Shown here one piece after another: positions 36,601-44,156 of a stretch of 46,077 nucleotides of DNA. Numbering within the stretch: the first letter of the stretch is position 1; every line of letters begins with the position of its first letter. The notes under the pieces were generated by a model. The model saw only the letters and a list, made by a program, of their open reading frames with translations, ran no database searches and was not told the DNA's origin. The DNA comes from Tubiluchus corallicola (taxonomy: Eukaryota > Priapulida > Priapulimorpha > Priapulimorphida > Tubiluchidae), in NCBI GenBank assembly GCA_030141605.1, contig JAQGDQ010001341.1:1-46077 (forward strand), in the 5' to 3' direction. Position numbers and translations under genes: made by a program.

Positions 36601-37062
36601 GTCATTTTAATCATCGAGATATGTTACGTTTTACGAAACTCGATGAACAGCTGCTAGTTCTTACTGCATACTAAGGAGTGCTGCATATTGCTGAAGAAGC
36701 CAAATAAGGTCTAGCTAAATTTATAAACAACAAACGGGAAAAAACTAAAAGTCGTACTTAACAATTATGATTGTGAAGGAAAGTTAACCGTGTGAACATT
36801 TATCTATATTTCGCTTCAGTCACCTGCATGTGAATCTATGGCAAGTTTCAAAAAATAAGGAATTGATTACAAATTAAACGCATATTTGGCTTCCTGACAA
36901 GTCAGCGAATCTAATTCCCTGACACGTCCGGGAAATTCGGACGGGTTGTCACCTAGTAAGAACATAAACAGTGAAAATTCACAGATAAAAGTTATCGAAA
37001 AGAAAAACTATCTAAAACTTAGAGAATTTAAATTCCAAATACCAACCACGTGTAGCTGCCAT
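15598..37062 (-). CDS. MPI: Mannose-6-phosphate isomerase gene, nine exons, 429 aa
   Basis: MPI interconverts fructose-6-phosphate and mannose-6-phosphate in the cytosol, feeding GDP-mannose synthesis for glycosylation. It is a zinc-dependent type I phosphomannose isomerase. The coding sequence joins 37062-37047, 35805-35678, 31404-31210, 30223-30082, 28729-28505, 26979-26824, 19947-19739, 17245-17095 and 15665-15598 on the minus strand. All junctions are GT-AG, the phases match, and the total is 1290 nt including the stop. Family residues are visible: [12 protein letters not shown] near residue 18, the zinc ligands Q108 and H110 (SIQAHP), E135 (NHKPEMA) and H282 (NVPHAY), and the catalytic R301 ([11 protein letters not shown]). 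The family is usually about 420-430 aa. The excess here is largely explained by a 14-residue duplication in exon 5. The exon 1 assignment is the weakest part. No frameshifts or internal stops are seen, so the gene looks functional. The introns are 985 bp to about 6.9 kb and full of repeats. Confidence 0.94.
15861..15948. repeat. 44-bp tandem duplication in MPI intron 8
   Basis: TGGTAAAAC(C/G)TCACTGA and the following CACCTTCCCAGTGTGCACCA occur twice, at 15861 and 15905. Confidence 0.85.
17095..17245 (-). CDS. MPI: MPI exon 8 (residues 358-407 plus one base)
   Basis: The reading begins [20 protein letters not shown] and ends [12 protein letters not shown]. It encodes part of the C-terminal cupin-like beta domain. 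The acceptor is TTTGTCTAG and the donor is GTGAGT. Phase goes 0 to 1. Confidence 0.92.
18106..18218. promoter_or_regulatory. Cluster of heat-shock-element-like motifs in MPI intron 7
   Basis: A perfect three-unit element GAAagTTCtaGAA lies at 18141-18153. A near match GAAcaATCtaGAA lies at 18106-18118. GAAcaTTCtaCAAttTTC lies at 18201-18218 with one mismatched unit. HSF binds alternating nGAAn/nTTCn units. Whether these sites act on MPI or belong to an old repeat is unknown. Confidence 0.35.
18762..19524. mobile_element. hAT-like MITE, 763 bp
   Basis: The ends CAGGGATGTTACCAAAATGA and, inverted, CAGGGATGTTACCAAAACTG share 17 identical terminal bases. No clean 8-bp target duplication is visible. 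The interior carries repeated TTTCGGTTTCGG blocks and no ORF. It lies in MPI intron 7. Confidence 0.75.
19739..19947 (-). CDS. MPI: MPI exon 7 (residues 288-357)
   Basis: The reading begins [20 protein letters not shown] and ends [14 protein letters not shown]. It carries the catalytic arginine R301 and the conserved DPPVPDF motif. The acceptor is TTGCCTTGCAG and the donor is GTGAGT. The phase moves from 1 to 0. Confidence 0.95.
20412..20947. mobile_element. MITE with 27-bp perfect inverted repeats, TA-flanked
   Basis: The left end TACCGTATATACTCGCATAT continues into AAGCCGA, and the right end is its exact inverse over 27 bp. Further TCGGCTTATAT copies lie inside at about 20475 and 20864, giving subterminal inverted repeats. 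TA at both ends suggests a Tc1/mariner-pogo type. It is non-coding and lies in MPI intron 6. Confidence 0.8.
21242..21826. mobile_element. Probable hAT-like non-autonomous element
   Basis: The left end is CAGTGGTGGATTTAG and the inverted right end is CAGCGACGGATACAG, both of the hAT CAGYGRYGGAT type. Inner GGGCCCA-containing blocks are mirrored. No target duplication is seen, so it is aged or chimeric. Confidence 0.45.
21831..21895 (+). repeat. Dispersed 3'-tail-like repeat, copy 2
   Basis: CTGTTTACTTTTACTCATGT followed by ATACATTAATTTTTGTGCCT and an A/T trinucleotide tail, as at 1485-1563. Confidence 0.45.
23317..23400. mobile_element. hAT-like terminal fragment
   Basis: CCGGGGCTGGATTATGACTT followed by CACCTGGGCTAATG and GGGCCCCCCTC resembles the outer part of some hAT elements. 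No partner end was found. Confidence 0.25.
23990..24400 (+). repeat. Retroelement 3' tail running into a long TTR/CTG trinucleotide tract
   Basis: The block ending ACGCTATACAAAATAAATAT, followed by ATTATT repeats, is the form of many L2/SINE tails. It expands into mixed TTA/TTG/CTG repeats with TTCTTC interruptions to about 24388. The poly-Leu and poly-Thr/Ala frames here are artefacts. Confidence 0.55.
25190..25395 (-). mobile_element. hAT (Charlie/Zaphod-like) terminal fragment
   Basis: Read on the minus strand, the end CAGGGGCGTGCAAACTGCAG is followed by repeated GCGGCCCG blocks (GCGGCCCGTCGAG, GCGGCCCGCGAAG). This is characteristic of hAT termini. The other terminus was not found. Confidence 0.5.
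25955..26734. repeat. 31-bp minisatellite beside MPI exon 6
   Basis: The unit is CTCCTCCCGATGTCGAGCA plus CTCCTCCCAATA (19 + 12 bp); some units have only the 19-bp part. About 25 periods, GC-rich against an AT-rich background. Because 31 is not a multiple of three and stops are rare, long frames appear on both strands; none is a gene. It starts about 90 bp past the MPI exon 6 donor. Confidence 0.95.
26824..26979 (-). CDS. MPI: MPI exon 6 (residues 236-287 plus one base)
   Basis: The reading runs [20 protein letters not shown], then [20 protein letters not shown], then [11 protein letters not shown]. These are the PGDIG and [15 protein letters not shown] motifs of the PMI cupin core; H282 is a zinc ligand. 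The acceptor is GTTTGTATAG and the donor is GTAAGT; phase is 1 in, 1 out. A 31-bp minisatellite begins about 90 bp past the donor. Confidence 0.95.
27235..27812 (+). mobile_element. TTAA-flanked MITE family, copy 1 (ends eroded)
   Basis: Strongly similar to the complete copy at 29241-29980 from TTTTAAAATATTGAAAGGAA through GAAAAATCATT. The terminal bases are lost on both sides. It lies in MPI intron 5. Confidence 0.8.
28505..28729 (-). CDS. MPI: MPI exon 5 with an in-frame 42-bp tandem duplication
   Basis: This exon covers residues 161-235 of the helical region between the zinc-ligand blocks. It reads [14 protein letters not shown], then [12 protein letters not shown] twice, then [17 protein letters not shown]. 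The acceptor is TCTTAAAG and the donor GTTAGT; phases are 1 in, 1 out. The segment from PEL to CLM is 51 residues here and would be 37 without the repeat. From memory the human segment is about 38, so the extra 14 residues look like a real lineage-specific insertion rather than an annotation error. Confidence 0.92.
28608..28691 (-). repeat. 42-bp coding tandem duplication in MPI exon 5
   Basis: Two abutting copies, 28650-28691 and 28608-28649, differ at one base out of 42. They encode [14 protein letters not shown] and [14 protein letters not shown] (residues 174-187 and 188-201). The length is a multiple of three, so the frame is kept. Confidence 0.95.
29241..29980 (+). mobile_element. TTAA-flanked MITE family, copy 2 (complete, 740 bp)
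   Basis: It begins AGGAAGACTGGATGATTTTT and ends with the inverse of AGGAAGACAGGATGATTTGT, each next to TTAA (29237-29240 and 29981-29984). Similarity of the inverted ends extends for about 90 bp. TTAA duplications suggest piggyBac-type mobilisation, although the terminal bases are not the usual CCC. It is non-coding and lies in MPI intron 4. Confidence 0.85.
30082..30223 (-). CDS. MPI: MPI exon 4 (residues 114-160 plus one base)
   Basis: The reading [20 protein letters not shown] is followed by [20 protein letters not shown], a near-diagnostic PMI type I block. E135 is a zinc ligand. The acceptor TTTTTATAG and the donor GTCAGT fit. Phase goes 0 to 1. Confidence 0.95.
30682..31098. repeat. 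27-bp minisatellite beside MPI exon 3
   Basis: The unit GTGTCACATGCATGTTCTGT + GTCGAGA occurs about 15 times. The period is nine codons, so open frames persist in several registers (for example HVTLSTQNM on the minus strand). These are by-products. It lies in MPI intron 3. Confidence 0.95.
31210..31404 (-). CDS. MPI: MPI exon 3 (residues 49-113)
   Basis: This 65-codon exon begins [13 protein letters not shown] and ends [10 protein letters not shown]. It has the conserved LWMGTH motif and [10 protein letters not shown], followed by zinc ligands Q108 and H110. The acceptor is TTTTTCAG and the donor is GTAAGA; phase is 0 on both sides. A 27-bp minisatellite begins about 110 bp downstream in the intron. 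Confidence 0.95.
31828..32108 (-). mobile_element. tRNA-derived SINE, 281 bp, with 9-bp target duplication
   Basis: On the minus strand the head reads GGTTTAGTCTAGTGGTAACG (A-box region), then GAGTTCGAACC (B box), both of tRNA-like polymerase III promoters. The body ends CTTTAAATAAAGATTATTAT in an ATT repeat. TATAGGTTA flanks both sides (31819-31827 and 32109-32117). Lying in MPI intron 2, it appears full length. Confidence 0.9.
32255..32750 (+). repeat. Dispersed repeat family R, copy 1, with internal 126-bp duplication
   Basis: It shares CATACTT...GAAATTTCAGTTTTA and GCATTGTTTACAAATTCAGC...CACATTTGTTTAGC with 36235-36600 and, inverted, with 34815-35065. Within it, GCATTGTTTAC recurs at 32513 and 32639, marking a diverged 126-bp tandem duplication. 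Confidence 0.65.
32881..33274. mobile_element. piggyBac-like MITE, 394 bp
   Basis: TTAA lies at 32877-32880 and 33275-33278, with inverted ends CCCTTTCATACCC and CCCTTTCAGTCCC. TTAA plus CCC is the piggyBac pattern. Two near-palindromic blocks lie inside, GTATCTCGTGGGATAC (about 32904) and GTATCCCGTGGAATAC (about 33129). No transposase is present. It lies in MPI intron 2. Confidence 0.8.
33315..33338. repeat. (AT)n microsatellite
   Basis: Twelve AT dinucleotides. Confidence 0.95.
33381..34304. mobile_element. Possible hAT-like element, degraded
   Basis: The inverted right end reads CAGGGGCATTACCAAGTACT and then GTTAGGGGGAGCAA. The left side has GGCGTAGCTAATAGG and GTTAGGGAAGCAA. This is the hAT style CAGGGGCGTAGC...GTTAGGGGG. 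No target duplication is seen. Confidence 0.4.
34815..35065 (-). repeat. Dispersed repeat family R, copy 2
   Basis: On the minus strand it contains GCATTGTTTACAAATTTGGT, ATCACAGAAACGATGCAGTA and CACATTTGTTTAGC, matching the copies at 32255 and 36235. Confidence 0.6.
35169..35640 (-). mobile_element. TTAA-flanked MITE family, copy 3 (one end intact)
   Basis: The end AGGAAGACAGGATGATTTTT abuts TTAA at 35165-35168. The body matches the other copies in inverted orientation. The opposite end is lost about 40 bp from the MPI exon 2 donor. Confidence 0.8.
35678..35805 (-). CDS. MPI: MPI exon 2 (residues 6-48)
   Basis: The translation is [20 protein letters not shown] and onward, ending ...SLKYAE. 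This is the family N-terminal strand with the conserved YAWGK-GS-SEVA signature. The acceptor is TTTTTTTCAG and the donor is GTACGT. Exon phases are 1 in, 0 out. A copy of the TTAA-flanked MITE family ends about 40 bp beyond the donor side. Confidence 0.93.
36235..36600 (+). repeat. Dispersed repeat family R, copy 3
   Basis: It shares TCATGAAGTTTCAGTTTTA, the segment near GGGGATTTATATAAAAGGAA, and GCATTGTTTGCAAATCCAGC with copy 1. It lies in MPI intron 1. Confidence 0.6.
37047..37062 (-). CDS. MPI: MPI exon 1 (start codon, residues 1-5 plus one base)
   Basis: This 16-nt coding stub reads MAATR plus the first base of a valine codon. It ends in phase 1, exactly what exon 2 needs. The joined N-terminus (MAATRVFLLDCA) has the spacing and MAA-x-RV pattern that I recall for vertebrate MPI. 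The ATG sits in AAAATGG, a good Kozak context. The donor GTTGGT is weak. Upstream on the minus strand lies moderately CpG-containing sequence with an ACTTCCG motif (ETS-like), which could be part of a promoter. The call rests on homology and phase, not on a strong splice site. Confidence 0.66.
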
Positions 37063-38080
37063 TTTGTGCGCGATATCCCACATTGTTTGGCGCACCGGCC
37101 TTTCTTGTTTGCAGTCACCACGAACATTACGGAAGTTTCCAAAAAATTTCCATTTTCTCTAAAATTAATTAAATTTTTCCTTTTGGCTTTTTGCTAAGGT
37201 TCTCCATATTATGCAACGGTGGTAATAAGAACGCGTAAAAATTGGTATTAACTGGAACAAGCAGTCTAAAGAAATAACACCTCGCTAAAGAAGCAAAATG
37301 CAAAATTCTATATTTTGTACCTTAAAAAGCTTGGAAAATTTAACGCTACAAGTGCAAGCATGCAGAGAAACTTATGTTTTATATACAATATATAAAATTA
37401 TGTCAATTTTAGATGCGAACTTTGAAAAAATCTCAAAAATAATATGAACACTTATAAAAATGCAATCACACAAAATATTTATTATAAGACTTATCTACCT
37501 GCAGTTTAACGTAATTTACTATAAAATAATCTCCTTTTAATTACGAAGACAGATAGAGGTATAACAAGTATTAAAATTTGAGAAAAATGCAGTTCCTCCA
37601 AGAACAAAACCAGAAAGGATTTTATCACATTATTTTTGTGAATTGGCCTGCTCATAATATCATGACTCTTCTGGTTTTAGGTCTCTTGTGAAACGTTTTG
37701 GTGTTTCCAATAACAGCAGTCACCTGCGTTAAAATTCATCAAATTTGTTTCGCGCATTAATGACGACCTTCTTTGCTATCTTTTAAAAGAACACTAGCCT
37801 ATGATCGCCATGAATAGAATGAAACTAGCCTGTGTATATTTGGTCAAATATAGTAAAGAGTGATCTTATGTTAAAAATGTCAAGACTACGGATCTGTTAC
37901 TGTAGTTTGATTAGCGTTCAGAACGTGGTGACCTGAAAACTGCACCGAAACTTGGTAACGAGAAGACACTTTCTAACGGAAATGCTATTGTATTGTTGGT
38001 GCAACATACCTTCAAGCACAAGTGTTCTGCAGTTAGGTAGACTAAATATCTACTCAGACGCACAGTTAGCAGGTCTAGTT
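37063..38080. other. 5' flank of MPI
   Basis: The first ~100 bp upstream of the proposed start codon have several CpGs (GTGCGCGAT, GGCGCACCGG) and an ETS-like ACTTCCG on the minus strand, consistent with a TATA-less promoter. Beyond that I see nothing except a block at 37880-37990 partly repeated at 41420-41500. Confidence 0.35.
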
Positions 38081-38084
38081 GTCT

Positions 38085-38350
38085 AGATGATGGACAGGTT
38101 GTGTAGGTCTAGTCAGGGATGTACACATTTGTGTGGGGCTACTTAAACATGTATTGGTGGTCGAGCAAGAGATGGAAATGTCCATCTAGGACTTCATAGA
38201 CGGACAAGTCTCAGGTCCACGTAGACCTTAACCCACAGATCTGTAAGATGACTTGTCTGTGTGGTCTAGCCAGAAGTGGACATGTCTGTGTGATTCTGGA
38301 AAGAGACGGACATACCTGTATGGGCTTAGTCAGAGACGGACATATCTCTG
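38085..38350. repeat. Degenerate ~33-bp tandem repeat
   Basis: Variants of GACGGACATGTCTGTGTGG plus TCTAGTCAGA recur about seven times with much divergence. Confidence 0.6.
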
Positions 38351-38364
38351 CGCACTGTGAAATG

Positions 38365-38409
38365 GTGTGTGTGTGTGTGTGTGTGTGTGCGTGCGTGCGT
38401 GCGTGTGTT
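38365..38409. repeat. (TG)n/(GTGC)n microsatellite
   Basis: A TG run passes into GTGC repeats. Confidence 0.95.
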
Positions 38410-39188
38410 GTTGTGCAGCCAACAATGTTAACCAAGCAACACTGAAAAACAGAACAAATTAGACGATAAGGTTGTAACTTGTCGAGCCAAAATGCAACAC
38501 ATAAATTTTACGGGCGTATGGTGAAAAAATAATTCACCGATCTTGTTGGAACTGCATCCGTTACGGAGGCTTGCGAAAAGATGCTTACTCGCAAATTTTC
38601 AGCCTCATTTGATGTTGGGGAAACACGTCTTTGCAACATTAAGCATAATAAAAAATAATAATTAGAAAAATCATTATGCTGTCACATTGTACAAAGTACA
38701 CTGCAGAAAATGAACTTTTTTGGTTCTAAGAATTTAATATCATCACATAGTTTATAATGGGGAAACACAAAATCGTGTCGTGAACGCGAAGCACGTGACA
38801 CCAAGAAAGTTTTTGATTGGCCCTGAGGATTTGGCGAGTCGGAGAGTTTTTTTTCTAGTTTTACAGACGAGATGATGGAGAATGTTCATTTTTTCTGTCT
38901 TTGCTATATTTTGTCAATTTTGCGATTATATGTGTATAATAAACAATTGTAGCTTTTTCAAACCATCTGCTGAAAGTGCCAGTGATCGTTCTTCCGTGTT
39001 TGTGGACTGTTGAAATCGGGCGGTTTCCGGTAAATCATGTTCCCAACATTGTGGCACAAAACGTTTGCATGAGAAAATCTTGAAAACCACTTTGATAGAC
39101 AAAGTTCTAAAATGATCTAAAAATTGTAGCAAGTTGACATGATGAGATTCCAATACCGAGCTGGTTAGCTGTGTTTACTGGTTTAACA

Positions 39189-39790
39189 CCCCCCCCCCCC
39201 CGGACGCAGATTAAGCACGTGCTTAGGGCGCCAAGGCTCAGGGGGCACCAAGCTCGCAAAAAATTGAAGACAGACAAACTTTTAATGAAGTATCTTAAAG
39301 ACTATAAAAGTCTTTCACAGTTTAATAAAATGTAAGGTTTGGACTTGCAGGAGAATGAGGCACATCGGCTGCGTTGTTTTTCATATCATTACGTAGCACC
39401 ATAGTAGGGTCTTCACCTTTTAGGTTAATGCTTCACTTGTCATATCAAGTTGAGAACACTGTAGTCACAACAAATGCATCAGCTATTAGCCAAGGTCCTG
39501 GCAGTTTAACGATCAATGGCTCTTGCAGTGGGGTCATTTTATTGTCCTGTTTAATACCACTCTGGGTTTTTACTGTTGAGATCATGCGTTCTTTTTATAG
39601 CTAGTTTATTTAATTGGAATTTCATTTTCGAATTCAATAAAGAATTTAGGTGGTAGAAATCTTCTACCGAGGAATGGAGTTTTTTCAAAATTATGTTACG
39701 TACTAATAATTGGTAATAATAAGCATAATACGTATGCTTTGAGCCGTGAAGAGAGCCGGAGCACCAGGTGCCGGAGACGTGCTTAGGGCA
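39189..39790. mobile_element. hAT-like debris with a repeated GTGCTTAGGGC motif
   Basis: GGACGCAGATTAAGCACGTG leads into CTTAGGGCGCCAAGG at about 39203-39236, after a poly-C run. GACGTGCTTAGGGCACCAA recurs in the same orientation at about 39776. The first resembles hAT ends. The direct orientation means this is not one clean TIR element. Confidence 0.3.
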
Positions 39791-40140
39791 CCAACATCCT
39801 CTCATCCAGCCCTTGCTGTGATCCCAATATTCAATGAAGCCGTAAGTCTCCTCATAATAAGCGGCTTCCTACAACATCATTCGTGAAAAACGTTATTTCA
39901 CTTCGCCATATTCTATATTAATATTGTATATAGTATATATATATTCGTACATTAATTTTTTCTAACCGTCATTTTCTACTAATGTCTAATGTAATCTTGT
40001 AGTAAAACTTGTCAGCTTGTGTAGTTATAGTCTATTCTTACTGTAAATCTTTTTGTAAATAGTGTATAAAGTCTGTTGTGGTGAGGATCCTAAATCATGT
40101 TGTTCAAACTGTCTGATCCAATCCTATAATAAATTATGTT

Positions 40141-40418
<278 letters not shown>

Positions 40419-40735
40419 ATTTATATACCTTAAATTAAAGTAAAAAGTGAAGCTCTTTGATCAGATTACATAAACGGTTGCGAAACAACATTATCATTAT
40501 CCTTTAAAAGCTGAGAGAAACATCAAATGACTAATGATGCTTCTTGATGCAGTTATATCTTATTTCATTTGCGTATCGATGTCTTACCATAACATATCCA
40601 ATCCATTAAAGTGTAAGTTTTCTATGAATTGACTTGTCTGTAGTAACGTGATATGATGCACTGCAGTCAGCCATTTGTGTGTGAGCAACATGATGAACTT
40701 TAGGATGCAATGATTGATTTTATAGGGTAGTTTCT

Positions 40736-41270
40736 TAAAGCAAAACAGAACGATTATTCGTTCTGTTTTTGAAGAATTTTGAAGTACGGTAAAATGTATA
40801 TGTTTTAACACATGCATAGTGCCAAAGCGTTTCTGATCATTAAATAATAGTTTAAAGCTTAATTAACGGCGGGTAAGCCCAGGTACTGATGACGTCACAA
40901 ACGAACATAATTTCTAACAGCATAAACATTCCATGAGCGTGATGCGAAAGCGAAAATTTAACTACAGTGCTCATACAACATTCAGTGTAATATACAAAAA
41001 CTCGGTAAATTTTAAGATAAAAATTGGAATTTTAAATTTACCGCTGTGCTCACACATGAGCTCTGGAAAGTGTGTACTATACGTCACAAACGAACACCTC
41101 TGAACTGGGAGGTACAGCACCATTTTTTCATGTAACGCATTCCCGAAATGCGAATAACAGCGAAGAACTAGCCGCGGGAACACGAAATGACGTTTGTAGT
41201 AATGATTCGTTCACGTAAGTCATTCTTTAAAAAATAGTTTGTTCCCATTCAACATTTTAAAGAGAAGATT
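40736..41270 (-). mobile_element. TTAA-flanked MITE family, copy 4 (diverged)
   Basis: Inverted relative to copy 2. It shares AAATGTATATGTTTTAACAC, GATCATTAAATAATAG, GATGACGTCACAAACGAACA and AACTGGGAGGTACAGCACC with the family. TTAAAG remains near 40736 but the terminus is altered. Confidence 0.75.
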
Positions 41271-41556
41271 AGTTTGACTTACAGTTTAGGATTGGGTCAA
41301 TTTTTATTTAAGCATTTGCCCAGAGCCTGTTTATTGCACGGTTGAGATAATATAGTAGGCGTGCCCAATAACATTTATAATAAGGAATGACCTTGTTTTT
41401 ATGTCAATTCGCTGGACAGCCGGACCTTGGTCAAGTGTGTTTAGCGTTTAGAATGTGATGACTTGAAAAGAGCACTGAAACGGGAGGTCATTATTGCCTT
41501 CTTCAAAGATTAAAATAGATATAACGCTATTATTATATTAAAAATATATTATTATC

Positions 41557-41737
41557 ATATTATGTTATGTTATGTTACGTTACGTTACATTATGTAATGT
41601 TGTCTTGTGTTGTGTTATGTTACGTTACGTTATGTTTCGTTACATTACGTTACGTTACATTATGTAATGTTGTCTTGTGTTGTGTTATGTTACGTTACGT
41701 TACGTTACGTTACGTTACGTTACATTGCGTTATGTTA
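41557..41737. repeat. TTACG/TTATG pentanucleotide array
   Basis: GTTACGTTACGTTA-type repeats, with a longer unit around ATTATGTAATGTTGTCTTGT repeated 70 bp apart. Confidence 0.95.
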
Positions 41738-41771
41738 TTTTTATTAGTCTATTATAATATCAAAATGGTAT

Positions 41772-42113
41772 TAACTCTAACCCTAACCTTAATCCAACCC
41801 TAACCCTAACCCAACCCTAACCCTAACCCTGTCCTAACCCTAACCTATCCCCAACCCTAACCCTAACACTAACTCTAACACAACCCTAACCCTAACCCTA
41901 ACCTCAACCCTAACCCTAACTCTAACCCTAACCTCAACCCTAACCCTAACTCTAACCCTAACCGTAACACTAACTCTAACACAACCCTAACCCTACCCTG
42001 ACCCAACCCTAACCCCAACCCAGTCCTCACCCAACCTTAACCCTAACCCTAACACTAACTCTAACACAGCGCTCACCCCAACCCTAATCCAACCCTAACC
42101 CCAACCCTAACCC
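41772..42113. repeat. Interstitial telomere-like (CCCTAA)n block, about 340 bp
   Basis: Imperfect AACCCTAACCCTAACCC repeats mixed with AACCCCAACC and AACTCTAAC variants. The motif is the TTAGGG type common to most metazoans, in CCCTAA orientation on the plus strand. Unique sequence and SINEs lie on both sides, so this is not a chromosome end as given. Confidence 0.92.
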
Positions 42114-42119
42114 ACATCC

Positions 42120-42565
42120 TAATCCTAGTCCGCTTCACGTACTAATCTCTTACGTGTGGGAAGTTTTAAACTTTAGCCTTAATTTGTATTAATCTTTGCT
42201 TCAAAAAAGCACCCCTTCCCCCCCACCTGGGTAATCTCTATGCAGTATGAACAAAATATCGGGCATTTGTTTGCTTGTAAAACGCACAATGTAATTTACA
42301 ATCTGTTTTATTTTCCATTAGGTTTTATGCTCTGCGGTTTATACGGTTTAATAGTTTGATGATGGATTATATTACGTGATGGTAAATCCGTGACGTGTTA
42401 TTTTATTACGTTAAGGGAAACTTGGCATAATCAGAACTTGTAGGAAACCAGACACAATCTTAAGCTATAACTCAAATCAATCTCACCTACAAAATATTAA
42501 AATGGCACATACTATTTTTTTTCAAGGATTTACTTCACAATCTACTGTCTTTTTTTCTACTATTT
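42120..42565. other. Intergenic sequence, nothing recognised
   Basis: AT-rich with no gene or repeat structure visible. Confidence 0.4.
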
Positions 42566-42568
42566 CCA

Positions 42569-42755
42569 CTAACTCATCATTCTTCCTGTCCTGTGTGATC
42601 TAACCTTTCTCCCAGTTCTTTTTTTGTTCACTCATCCATTCTTCCTGTCCTGTGTGATCTAACCTTTCTCCCAGTTCTTTTTTTGTTCACTCATCCATTC
42701 TTCCTGTCCTGTGTGATCTAACCTTTCTCCCAGTTCTTTTTGTTCACTCATCCAT
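42569..42755. repeat. 59-bp tandem repeat, three units
   Basis: CATTCTTCCTGTCCTGTGTG then ATCTAACCTTTCTCCCAG occurs at about 42581, 42640 and 42699. The copies are nearly identical. Confidence 0.95.
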
Positions 42756-42898
42756 TCTTTTTTTATCGGATTCACATGACAGTGGGCTTATACAAGCCTT
42801 TGCTTCTTTAGCCCACTGCAGTACAATTATTCTTTTATGATAACGATGGTGTATGACACATAATAATTTATTACAGTAACAATTTTGATGTCACCATG

Positions 42899-43428
42899 AA
42901 TTGTTGTTGTTGGCATCCTTCTGTCTCGGAAGACAATGGAGTGTGCGCCAAGAGAGTCAGTTATTGATCACATTGATGGAGCTGCAGCGTCGACTGTGGC
43001 TGAGCAATCTGATCCTTGAACCACTGGAGTGCCCTCTCCAGGTCGCACGCCTGAGCAAAGTGTATGGAGATCCTGAGTTGCCCAGACAACAGGAACTCCC
43101 TCTCTTCCTCCCCGGTGTAGTCCAAAGGAAAGCGGAGCGATACGTTTGGCACCAGGTTGGCTGCAGGAGCTGCCGGAGTCAGTGAGCATGCTGCACTGGT
43201 CCGCCTTCGGGGCTCCACTCCTGATTTGGAAAGTTTACTCCTCTACACATGGCTGTTGTGTCACTTGACCTCCTCCGCCCTCTAGCCGTTGGCTGCTTGT
43301 GTCTCCTCCGCCTAGTGTCGAGATACAGTGTGCGCATCCCACAAGCCTACAGCACCTAGTATGCCTAGGCAGTCACCCATCCAAGTACTAACCAGGTGTT
43401 TTCAACGTGATATGGCCGTAGACCATAT
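42899..43428 (-). mobile_element. 5S rRNA-derived SINE, ~530 bp, with 11-bp target duplication
   Basis: On the minus strand the head (43423-43344) is a 5S rRNA relative. It starts GTCTACGGCCATATCACGTT, then CTGGTTAGTACTTGGATGGG, and ends GGTGCTGTAGGCTT. The middle of 5S, with the A box, is deleted. A GC-richer body of about 430 bp follows and ends GGATGCCAACAACAACAA. ATGTCACCATG flanks both sides (42888-42898 and 43429-43439). Head, tail and duplication together show an intact insertion. Frames such as 42901-43185 (+) and 42961-43218 (-) lie inside it and are not genes. Confidence 0.93.
43344..43423 (-). ncRNA. 5S rRNA-like SINE head lacking about 40 internal bases
   Basis: It matches the 5' ~29 bases and roughly base 67 to the end of 5S rRNA. 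Length is 80 against about 120. The C-box region (GGTTAGTACTTGGATGGGTG) is kept and the A-box region is absent. It is not a functional 5S gene. Confidence 0.9.
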
Positions 43429-43499
43429 ATGTCACCATGTATTACACGTCATTATATTGTACTGAATGTGATAATAATAAAAACTTCAAACTTCAAACT

Positions 43500-43976
43500 T
43501 CAAGGATGAATTGCGTAAAATAATTATTACCACAAAAAAGTAATTTCTTGTTCGCGCGGTTGCTACATGCATTTCGCCATTCGCTAGTTAGATGGGCACA
43601 AGTGCCCGCATCTCGGATACGGATTGAACAAAAAACAAGTGCCATACATCTCAGTCCAGAAGTGTTCTGTTGTGACGCAGTGATCACGTAGACTTGAAAA
43701 ATGAATTTTAAATTTAAAATTTGGTCATCATACTGCATATCTTACAATGGCACTGTACGCTTTTCGCTTTAGCAAACACGATCATGAAATGTTATTAGTG
43801 TCGAAAATTATGTTAGTTTGTGATGTCATCACCGATGGGCTCGCCTGCCGTTAATTAAGTTTTTAGCTTATTATTTACTTATCAGAAATGCTTTGGCAAT
43901 ATTACAGTTGTTAAAATGTATTCTTTCTACCATACTTCGAGATGGGACAGGATATGAAAAATCGTCCTGCTTTCCT
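43500..43976 (+). mobile_element. TTAA-flanked MITE family, copy 5 (right end intact)
   Basis: The body matches copies 1 and 2. The right end GAAAAATCGTCCTGCTTTCC + T abuts TTAA at 43977-43980. The left end is missing and meets ACTTCAA repeats at about 43485-43505, just right of the 5S SINE. Confidence 0.8.
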
Positions 43977-44156
43977 TTAATGACAGCACCTAGTTAGTAC
44001 ATATAGTCGCGGCTGGTGACAAGACCGGGACCTAACTTATCAAAAGGACAATCTTATGCTATGATCCACTGAACCAACAGAGGCATGTTATTCACTTTCG
44101 ATTGAATGAAGATTTACTCCTTTATTCAATGAGGTAGTTATATTGCGGGGGTAGCA

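Noticed and set aside
36414-36674. 78-86 residue frames upstream of MPI exon 2
   Set aside because: They lie in dispersed repeat family R within MPI intron 1.
42895-43218. Candidate genes of 85-94 residues on both strands
   Set aside because: They lie wholly within the 5S-derived SINE, whose target duplication defines the insertion.
43344-43423. Functional 5S rRNA gene
   Set aside because: About a third of the gene is deleted and it is fused to a SINE body.
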